A DNA stretch of 47,491 nucleotides from Oscillospiraceae bacterium (GTDB lineage: Bacteria; Bacillota; Clostridia; Oscillospirales; Oscillospiraceae). Of the stretch, positions 38,629 through 45,257 are shown piece by piece. Both the position numbers and the translations under genes were made by a program. Within the stretch, counting starts at the first letter, position 1; each line of letters begins with the position of its first letter. The notes beneath the pieces are model-generated. The model did not search any database and had not been told where the DNA came from. It saw only the letters and a list, made by a program, of their open reading frames with translations. The stretch lies in the NCBI GenBank assembly GCA_017416325.1, contig JAFQCV010000004.1, positions 1 through 47,491 of the forward strand, in the 5' to 3' direction.

Positions 38629-41019
38629 TTACAAAGATGCAATGTACTTCTTGATCTCGGGAACACTGTAGATCGCCTTGTGGTTCTCACCGTCGGTGAT
38701 GACCAGGGTGGGCGCACCCTTGACGCCGTACTTGCGGCAGTCCTCGATATGCTCATCCGCGATCAGCTTCTCGTAGGCAATGCCAGCCTTGGACAGCAGA
38801 CCCTCCGCCACACGGCAGTTGGGGCAGGTCACCCGGGAGAAGAGAATTGCCTTGGTGTTGGCGGTGGGAGCTTTCTGCTCCTCGACAGCAGGCTCGTCCT
38901 TTGTTTCACAAGCCTGCGCAACAGCAGCCTGCGCTTCCTTGCGCAGCACGGAGCTGGAGATGTTGTAGACCTTACGATCCTTAAACTCCTGTGTCTTGCC
39001 ATCGTTCCAGTTCTGGACAGGACGGTAGTAGCCGGTAATACGGCTGTAGACCTCAGCCTTCTTGCCGCAATGGGGGCAAGTGTACTGCTCGCCTACCAGA
39101 TAGCCGTGATCGGCACAGACGGAGTAAGTGGGAGACATGGTGTAGTAAGGCAGCTTATGATTCTCCGCGATCTTCCGTACCAGAGCGGCAGCAGCTTTCC
39201 AATCAGGCAGCTTCTCACCCAGGAAGGCATGGAATACCGTACCGGAGGTATACCGGGTCTGCAGCTCGTCCTGGATCTCCAGAGCAGTGAAGATGTCCTC
39301 GGTGTAGCCCACAGGCAGATGGGAAGAGTTGGTGTAGTAAGGTGTGCCGTTCTCGTTGGCGGTGATGATCTCGGGATAGCGCTCCTTATCGTGCTTGGCA
39401 AAACGGTAAGTGGTAGACTCAGCGGGTGTGGCCTCCAGGTTATACAGGTCGCCGTACAGCTCCTGGTAGTCGGAAAGGCGCTCACGCATATGATCCAGAA
39501 CCTCCCGGGCGAACTTCTGAGTCCGCTCGTCGGTCAGGTCAGCCTTCAGCCAGGCGGCGTTCAGACCTACTTCGTTCATACCGATCAGACCGATGGTGGA
39601 GAAGTGGTTGTTGAAAGTGCCCAGGTAACGCTTGGTGTAGGGATACAGACCGTTCTCCAGCAGCTTGGTGATAACGGTACGCTTGGTCTTCAGACTGCGG
39701 GCAGAGATGTCCATCAGCTTGTCAAGGCGCTGATAGAAGTCAGCTTCATCCTTGGCAAGGTAAGCAATCCGGGGCAGGTTGATAGTGACAACACCGATAG
39801 AACCGGTGGACTCGCCGCTGCCGAAGAAGCCGCCGGACTTTTTACGCAGCTCACGAAGGTCCAGACGCAGACGGCAGCACATGGAGCGGACATCGGAAGG
39901 CTCCATATCGGAGTTGATGTAGTTGGAGAAGTAGGGAGTGCCGTACTTGGCAGTCATTTCAAACAGGAGCTTATTGTTCTCAGTCTCGCTCCAGTCGAAA
40001 TTCTTGGTGATGGAGTAAGTGGGGATGGGATACTGGAAGCCACGGCCGTTGGCGTCGCCTTCGATCATGATCTCGATGAAGGCCTTGTTGACCATGTCCA
40101 TTTCCTTCTGGCAGTCGCCATAGGTGAAGTCCATCTCCTTGCCGCCAACGATGGCAGGCAGATCCTTCAGGTCAGCAGGCACGGTCCAGTCCAGCGTGAT
40201 GTTGGAGAAAGGTGCCTGTGTACCCCAACGGCTGGGAGTGTTGACACCGTAGACGAAGGACTGCACACACTGCTTCACTTCCTTCTGGGTCAGGTTGTCC
40301 ACCTTAACAAAGGGAGCCAGGTAGGTGTCGAAAGAAGAGAATGCCTGGGCACCGGCCCATTCGTTCTGCATGATCCCCAGGAAGTTGACCATCTGGTTGC
40401 ACAGCGTGCTGAGGTGGCCGGCAGGAGAAGAAGTGATCTTGCCGGGAACGCCGCCCAGGCCTTCCTGGATCAGCTGCTTCAAAGACCAACCTGCGCAGTA
40501 ACCGGTGAGCATGGACAGGTCATGCAGATGGATGGCTGCAGTACGGTGCGCGTCCGCGATCTCCTGATCGTAGATCTCGCTGAGCCAGTAGTTGGCGGTG
40601 ATCGCGCCGGAGTTAGAAAGGATCAGGCCGCCCACAGAGTAAGTAACGGTAGAGTTCTCCTTAACACGCCAGTCATTGATCTGCAGATAATTGTCCACCA
40701 GATCCTTGTAGTTGAGCAGAGCGGAATTGACATTACGAACCTTCTCCCGCTGCTTACGGTACAAGATGTAGGCCTTGGCGACATCGGCATAACCGGCCTC
40801 GGACAGGACCTGCTCCACGCAGTCCTGGATGTCTTCCACGGCGATCAGACCGTTTTGGACCTTGGCTTCAAAGCTTGCGGTGACCCGCAGGGCCAGCATA
40901 TCAATTACGCTGGGGTGGAAATTTTTCTCCAAAGCGGTGAATGCCTTGGCAATGGCTGCGCTGATCTTTGAAATTTCAAACTCTGCGACAGATCCGTCGC
41001 GTTTGGAAACCTGATACAT
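38629..41019 (-). CDS. nrdD: Anaerobic (class III) ribonucleotide reductase with fused C-terminal glutaredoxin-like domain
   Basis: 796 residues. An N-terminal ATP-cone (VSKRDGSVAEFEISKISAAI), the glycyl-radical barrel, a zinc-binding region with cysteines in VCADHG and TCPHCGKK, and the radical loop GYYRPVQNWNDGK in which Gly674 would carry the radical. After a linker (about 690-721) comes a redoxin domain (about 722-796) with CPNC (Cys732, Cys735) and the cis-Pro loop GAPTLVI. It reduces ribonucleoside triphosphates anaerobically and is activated by NrdG. Class III enzymes normally end shortly after the radical loop, so the added redoxin is unusual and suggests a thiol-driven rather than formate-driven enzyme. 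Promoter and NrdR boxes lie upstream. Confidence 0.95.
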   Translation of the reverse strand: MYQVSKRDGSVAEFEISKISAAIAKAFTALEKNFHPSVIDMLALRVTASFEAKVQNGLIAVEDIQDCVEQVLSEAGYADVAKAYILYRKQREKVRNVNSALLNYKDLVDNYLQINDWRVKENSTVTYSVGGLILSNSGAITANYWLSEIYDQEIADAHRTAAIHLHDLSMLTGYCAGWSLKQLIQEGLGGVPGKITSSPAGHLSTLCNQMVNFLGIMQNEWAGAQAFSSFDTYLAPFVKVDNLTQKEVKQCVQSFVYGVNTPSRWGTQAPFSNITLDWTVPADLKDLPAIVGGKEMDFTYGDCQKEMDMVNKAFIEIMIEGDANGRGFQYPIPTYSITKNFDWSETENNKLLFEMTAKYGTPYFSNYINSDMEPSDVRSMCCRLRLDLRELRKKSGGFFGSGESTGSIGVVTINLPRIAYLAKDEADFYQRLDKLMDISARSLKTKRTVITKLLENGLYPYTKRYLGTFNNHFSTIGLIGMNEVGLNAAWLKADLTDERTQKFAREVLDHMRERLSDYQELYGDLYNLEATPAESTTYRFAKHDKERYPEIITANENGTPYYTNSSHLPVGYTEDIFTALEIQDELQTRYTSGTVFHAFLGEKLPDWKAAAALVRKIAENHKLPYYTMSPTYSVCADHGYLVGEQYTCPHCGKKAEVYSRITGYYRPVQNWNDGKTQEFKDRKVYNISSSVLRKEAQAAVAQACETKDEPAVEEQKAPTANTKAILFSRVTCPNCRVAEGLLSKAGIAYEKLIADEHIEDCRKYGVKGAPTLVITDGENHKAIYSVPEIKKYIASL

Positions 41020-41066
41020 AACAAAATCCTCCGCTATATTTTTCTATAATTAACGATTGCTTCGCT

Positions 41067-41095
41067 AATATAGCATATAGCAGAGGATTTGTCAA
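41067..41095 (-). promoter_or_regulatory. nrdD: Sigma-A promoter of nrdD
   Basis: On the minus strand TTGACA (41090-41095), 17-bp spacer, TATATT (41067-41072), with extended -10 TGC, about 48 bp before nrdD. The -35 box lies inside the proximal NrdR box. Confidence 0.88.
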
Positions 41096-41136
41096 TATGT
41101 TGTGTTAATTTTTTTTACAAACACAATATTTAGTGT
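41090..41136 (-). promoter_or_regulatory. nrdD: Tandem NrdR boxes controlling nrdD
   Basis: On the minus strand ACACTAAATATTGTGT (41121-41136) matches the 16-bp NrdR consensus acaCwAtATaTwGtgt closely, and ACACAACATATTGACA (41090-41105) is a weaker second copy. They are separated by 15 bp (31 bp centre to centre, three helical turns), the usual spacing for NrdR pairs. The proximal box covers the -35, so binding of nucleotide-loaded NrdR would block transcription. The distal box directly abuts the nrdG stop codon. Confidence 0.8.
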
Positions 41137-41826
41137 TTACACACCCCGGACACCTGTTTCCGGGACATAAATACGCGCAATTTCCGCATATCGGTGCATA
41201 TTCTCTTCCGTAGGCGCGTCCAACCCCGGCTGCAGCACCGAATCCCTGGGGACAAAGCATTGGAGAAAATACCGCTTTGCCCCTTTGATCCATTGACCGA
41301 TTCCGTGGAAAGACGCTTCATCGTGCAGCTGCGCTACCACTGTAGTGCGAAACTCATAATCTACCGTTCCTTTGAGAAGCAAGGCAATACTCTTTTCCAC
41401 CTGGGTAAGATCAAACCGCTCCCGCCCTACCGTCTGGGCATAACGCTGGGGACTGTTTTTAATATCCATCGCCACATAGTCCACCAGTCCCCTGTGGATG
41501 AGGTCCTCCAGTACATCCGGAAAGCTGCCGTTGGTATCCAGCTTTATCAGATACCCCAACGCCTTGATTTGCTCCAAAAGCCGGGGCAGCTCTTTCTGCA
41601 GCAGCGGTTCGCCGCCTGTGATGCAAACACCGTCCAAAACACCTTTACGCTTTTCCAAAAAAGCCAGCAATTCCCCGTCATCCATTAAAGGCGGGAATCC
41701 TACCCCCAGCAGTTCGCTGTTGTGGCAAAAGGGACACCGGAAATTACAGCCGTCAAAAAATACTGTGCAGGCTACTTTCCCCGGGAAATCCAAGAGGGTC
41801 ATTTTTTGCAATCCGTGGATCTGCAT
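41137..41826 (-). CDS. nrdG: Anaerobic ribonucleotide reductase activating protein (radical SAM)
   Basis: 229 residues. Radical-SAM cluster CNFRCPFC (C-x3-C-x2-C) preceded by FPGKVACTVFFDG, and GGEPLLQ in the SAM-binding region. It generates the glycyl radical on NrdD. At 229 residues it resembles the longer clostridial activase type. It precedes nrdD rather than following it and is tightly packed behind cinA (10-bp gap), so it is transcribed with yifB-thiI-cinA while nrdD has its own NrdR-controlled promoter. Confidence 0.93.
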   Translation of the reverse strand: MQIHGLQKMTLLDFPGKVACTVFFDGCNFRCPFCHNSELLGVGFPPLMDDGELLAFLEKRKGVLDGVCITGGEPLLQKELPRLLEQIKALGYLIKLDTNGSFPDVLEDLIHRGLVDYVAMDIKNSPQRYAQTVGRERFDLTQVEKSIALLLKGTVDYEFRTTVVAQLHDEASFHGIGQWIKGAKRYFLQCFVPRDSVLQPGLDAPTEENMHRYAEIARIYVPETGVRGV

Positions 41827-41836
41827 AATATACTCC

Positions 41837-42301
41837 TTACAGACATTTTTCCAAAATCAGCCGCAAAGCCGCATCCGCAGCTTGCCGGCGCACCGAATCC
41901 CGGTCACCGGAAAAGTGAAATTCTTTTACAATAGAATTCTTACCATCCGCATACCCAATAAACACCGTACCCACCGGATACCCATAGGCATCTGCGTCCG
42001 GGCCTGCAAGACCGGTAACAGATACAGCCACATCGGTACATAAGGCATGCCTTGCCCCTTCTGCCATAGCTCTTGCCACCGGTTCGGATACCGGTCCTCT
42101 CGTCTCCAGCAGTTCCGCATCTACGCCCAGCAGGTTTTTCTTGATTTCGCTCCAATAGCTGATAATACCGCCTTTATACACCCGGGAAGAACCGGGCACA
42201 GCCGTCAGCAAAGAACCAATGATGCCGCCTGTGCAGCTTTCCGCTGTGGACAGGGTCTTCCCTTCCAGGGCTTTCAGAACATCACAGCAAAGGCTCATCA
42301 T
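41837..42301 (-). CDS. cinA: CinA C-terminal-domain protein, nicotinamide-nucleotide amidase type
   Basis: 154 residues, the stand-alone CinA C-terminal (PncC-like) domain: LSTAESCTGGIIGSLLTAVPGSS, YKGGIISYWSEIKKNLLGV and VTGLAGPDADAYGYPVGTVFIG. Members deamidate nicotinamide mononucleotide to nicotinate mononucleotide. The N-terminal molybdopterin-binding-like domain of full CinA is missing, as is normal for PncC. The start lies 20 bp inside the end of thiI. Together with pncB it points to an active pyridine-nucleotide cycle. Confidence 0.92.
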   Translation of the reverse strand: MMSLCCDVLKALEGKTLSTAESCTGGIIGSLLTAVPGSSRVYKGGIISYWSEIKKNLLGVDAELLETRGPVSEPVARAMAEGARHALCTDVAVSVTGLAGPDADAYGYPVGTVFIGYADGKNSIVKEFHFSGDRDSVRRQAADAALRLILEKCL

Positions 42302-43472
42302 GATAAGACACCTTGATCTTTTCCACAGTAGCCAATGCCTTTTCTATCAAAGCCTGACGATCCAGGTTTCGCTCTGCGTGGAGCAGCTGCCCCAGGGTCG
42401 GCTTTGTCTTGGGATGCTTGGGCGTAAAGACTGTGCAGCAGTCTTCATAAGGCAGGATGGAAGTATCCAAAGTTCCGATCTTCCGGGCAATGGTAACGAT
42501 CTCTTCCTTATCCATGCCAACCAGAGGCATAAAGATAGGAATATCCACCACAGCACCGGTGACAGTCATGGCATTCATGGTCTGGGACGCCACCTGACCC
42601 AGATTCTCACCGGTGATCAGCGCGCCGCAGCCATCATTCTTGGCAATAGCCTGGGCGATCTCCATCATAAACCGGCGCATAATTAAGGTAAAGAACTCCT
42701 CGGGACAGTTATCCCGGATGGCTTCCTGGATCTCGGTAAAGGAAACCACATTCACCGTCATGCGCCCTGAGTACTTGGTCACCAGCCGGGCAAGCTCGAT
42801 GACCTTATCCTTAGCCAGCTGAGAAGTATAAGGATAGGAGAAGAAATGGACGCTCTCGATCTCTACACCCCGCTTTGCCATCATATAGGCCGCCACAGGA
42901 GAATCGATGCCGCCAGAAAGCAGGCACATAGCCCGTCCACCAACACCGGTAGGCAAGCCGCCGGCACCCGGCTCGGCAGGTCCGTGGACATAGGCTGCCA
43001 AATCCCGAACCTCCACATATACGGTGTACTCCGGGCGGCGCACATCCACCTTCACATGGGGATGGGCTTCTGCCAGCCGTCCGCCGATCTCCTGGGAAAG
43101 CTGGATGGAATTCAGGGGAAACCGCTTATCCGACCGTTTGGACTCCACCTTAAAGGAAGCCGCGCAGTCCAGATCATCCCCCAAATAGGCTTCCACCGCA
43201 TCAAAGATGGCATCCACATTTTTCTCACAGGGACGGCAGCGGCACAGGCTGACTACACCAAAAATGCTGCGGCAAGCCTCCCATGCGCCATCCACATCTG
43301 CCATTTCATCCATGGGTTCTACATAGACGGTAGACTGCATGATATAAACATCAAAATTTCCGTATAGCTTCATACGGCGGCGGACATTCTGCCGCAGCTT
43401 ACTTTCAAACTGCCGCTTGTTAGCGCCTTTCAGGACAATCTCGCCCAGTTTTAACAAAAAGATTTCTTTCAT
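42282..43472 (-). CDS. thiI: tRNA 4-thiouridine synthase ThiI
   Basis: 396 residues. Ferredoxin-like and THUMP domains (LLKLGEIVLKGANKRQFE; VDVRRPEYTVYVEVRD), then a PP-loop ATP pyrophosphatase with CLLSGGIDSPVAAYMMAKRG. It ends without the C-terminal rhodanese domain of the E. coli protein, the short form usual in Firmicutes, where a dedicated cysteine desulfurase supplies sulfur. AAGGAG is well placed before ATG 43472. Tightly packed between yifB and cinA. Confidence 0.94.
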   Translation of the reverse strand: MKEIFLLKLGEIVLKGANKRQFESKLRQNVRRRMKLYGNFDVYIMQSTVYVEPMDEMADVDGAWEACRSIFGVVSLCRCRPCEKNVDAIFDAVEAYLGDDLDCAASFKVESKRSDKRFPLNSIQLSQEIGGRLAEAHPHVKVDVRRPEYTVYVEVRDLAAYVHGPAEPGAGGLPTGVGGRAMCLLSGGIDSPVAAYMMAKRGVEIESVHFFSYPYTSQLAKDKVIELARLVTKYSGRMTVNVVSFTEIQEAIRDNCPEEFFTLIMRRFMMEIAQAIAKNDGCGALITGENLGQVASQTMNAMTVTGAVVDIPIFMPLVGMDKEEIVTIARKIGTLDTSILPYEDCCTVFTPKHPKTKPTLGQLLHAERNLDRQALIEKALATVEKIKVSYHDEPLL

Positions 43473-43486
43473 AGTAACTCCTTATA

Positions 43487-45001
43487 TTATCGGTTCCCCA
43501 AATTCACAGCCCGATACTGGATGGCTTCCGCAATATGCTGCGGTTCGATATCCTCACTTCCGTCCAGATCCGCCACGGTTCTTGCCACTTTCAAAATGCG
43601 GTCATAGCTTCTGGCAGTAAGACCCATAGCATCAAAGGCCTGCTTCATCAGTTCCGCACATTCTTCATCCAGGGCGCAGTATCTGCGCATTTCTTCCGGG
43701 CCCATCCGAGCATTACACATGCTGCCGGAAGAAAATCTTCTTTGCTGGACCTTCCTGACTGCATCCACCCGGGTCTTGATCGCGCCGGAAGGTTCCGCCT
43801 CCGAGCGTCTGCGCAGATCCTCAAAACGCACCGCGGGAACTTCTACCACAATATCGATTCTGTCCAAAAGCGGTCCGGAGATCCGGCTTCGGTAATTGGT
43901 AACCGCCTGCTCTGTGCAGGTGCATCGACCGGAAGGATCGCCGTACCAGCCACACTTACAGGGGTTCATGGCGCACACCAGCATAAACTCAGCAGGATAG
44001 GTCACCGCCCCGGAAACCCGGGAAATGGTCACCTGTCCGTCTTCCAGAGGCTGACGCATCAAATCTAATGTATCCTTCTTAAATTCCGGCAGCTCATCCA
44101 AAAACAGCACACCCTTATGGGACAGGGATATCTCTCCCGGCCGGGGATTGGTACCGCCACCGGCTAGGCCCGCATTGGATATGGTATGATGGGGACTGCG
44201 GAAAGGACGTTGGGTCACCAAGGGCATTTTGGCATCCAGCATGCCCATAACCGAATAGACCTGACTGACCTCCAAAGATTCCTCCCAGGACATATCCGGA
44301 AGGATCGACGGCAGCCGTTTGGACAGCATGCTTTTTCCGGAGCCGGGAGGGCCAATGAGCAGCACATTATGGCTTCCTGCCGCCGCGACTTCCAGGGCGC
44401 GCTTTACATTCTCCTGCCCCAGCACATCCTTGAAGTCCGGCTGCTGCAGGGTATTTCGCTCCGGAAGCCACAAAGGCTCCTCCTGCAAAACTCTTTCTCC
44501 ATTCAGCCCCTCAGCCAATTCCTTTATATTATGGATAGGATACACCGCAGGACCTCTGGCAAGGGTCGCTTCCGGGGCATTTTCCGCCGGAACGAACAGC
44601 GCCTGGATCCCCTCCCGCTTAGCGGCAAGCGCCATGGGCAACACACCGCAAACAGGCCGCAGCTGCCCGTCCAGCGCCACCTCACCGAGAAAAGCAGAGG
44701 TCATTCGGGGTCTGCGGACACTGCCGGCAGCCGCCAGAATACTTAAAAGGATGGGAAGATCATAGTGCGTTCCCGCCTTTTTCAGATTGGCCGGCGCCAG
44801 ATTTACAGTAATACGGCTGGAAGGAAAGCTAAGGCCGGAGTTTTTCGCGGCAGCGCGAACACGCTCCCGGGCCTCCTTCACCGCAGCATCGGGAAGACCG
44901 ACGATATCAAAAGCCGGAAGGCCGTTGGAAATATAACATTCCGCCACCACACCGCTGCCGCGGATTCCGGTAACTGCCAAAGTCCTGACACTGCAGATCA
45001 T
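43487..45001 (-). CDS. yifB: YifB/ComM-family Mg-chelatase-like AAA+ ATPase
   Basis: 504 residues. N-terminal Lon-protease-like fold (AVTGIRGSGVVAECYISNGL), Walker A GPPGSGKSMLSKRLP, Walker B LFLDELPEF, a cysteine cluster (CAMNPCKCGWYGD...CTCTEQ) and a C-terminal chelatase helix bundle. The related ComM is a helicase for branch migration in natural transformation; in other bacteria the role is less clear. AGGAGGCG precedes ATG 45001. First gene of the yifB-thiI-cinA-nrdG series. Confidence 0.93.
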   Translation of the reverse strand: MICSVRTLAVTGIRGSGVVAECYISNGLPAFDIVGLPDAAVKEARERVRAAAKNSGLSFPSSRITVNLAPANLKKAGTHYDLPILLSILAAAGSVRRPRMTSAFLGEVALDGQLRPVCGVLPMALAAKREGIQALFVPAENAPEATLARGPAVYPIHNIKELAEGLNGERVLQEEPLWLPERNTLQQPDFKDVLGQENVKRALEVAAAGSHNVLLIGPPGSGKSMLSKRLPSILPDMSWEESLEVSQVYSVMGMLDAKMPLVTQRPFRSPHHTISNAGLAGGGTNPRPGEISLSHKGVLFLDELPEFKKDTLDLMRQPLEDGQVTISRVSGAVTYPAEFMLVCAMNPCKCGWYGDPSGRCTCTEQAVTNYRSRISGPLLDRIDIVVEVPAVRFEDLRRRSEAEPSGAIKTRVDAVRKVQQRRFSSGSMCNARMGPEEMRRYCALDEECAELMKQAFDAMGLTARSYDRILKVARTVADLDGSEDIEPQHIAEAIQYRAVNLGNR

Positions 45002-45031
45002 CGTATTCGCCTCCTGTTAGCCTTTTTGAAC

Positions 45032-45060
45032 ATCATAACCTATTCGGCAAAAAAACACAA
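45032..45060 (-). promoter_or_regulatory. yifB: Promoter of yifB-thiI-cinA-nrdG
   Basis: On the minus strand TTGTGT (45055-45060), 17-bp spacer, TATGAT (45032-45037), about 30 bp before yifB. Confidence 0.7.
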
Positions 45061-45107
45061 GAACTTTTCCGTTCTATCGGCATCAAACACAAAGACAACA
45101 TACGCGG

Positions 45108-45136
45108 TTGTACTGTTTTGTCCCTTTCTATATAAG
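45108..45136 (+). promoter_or_regulatory. nifJ: Possible distal promoter of nifJ
   Basis: TTGTAC (45108-45113), 17-bp spacer, TATAAG (45131-45136), about 120 bp before the start codon. Confidence 0.45.
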
Positions 45137-45188
45137 ATAGACAGTGTTTTTTATGCATATTTTTCCTCGAAAGTCAGGTCATTGTGAC

Positions 45189-45217
45189 TTTACAAATCGA
45201 TTGGAAGGTGCTATGAT
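45189..45217 (+). promoter_or_regulatory. nifJ: Proximal promoter of nifJ
   Basis: TTTACA (45189-45194), 17-bp spacer, TATGAT (45212-45217) with extended -10 TGC, about 40 bp before the start codon. Confidence 0.7.
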
Positions 45218-45257
45218 ATAGAAGACAAACAATGAATACTTTAGGAGGTATTTAATT

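Noticed and set aside
38584-40971. A 795-codon open frame on the plus strand opposite nrdD
   Set aside because: Same effect: antisense of a GC-biased gene. The minus frame has clear NrdD and redoxin motifs, and no ribosome site or known motif supports the plus frame.
45181-45200. Rex-like operator ahead of nifJ (TTGTGACTTTACAA)
   Set aside because: The half-sites are too close and too divergent from TTGTTAA-n4-TTAACAA to support a redox operator.
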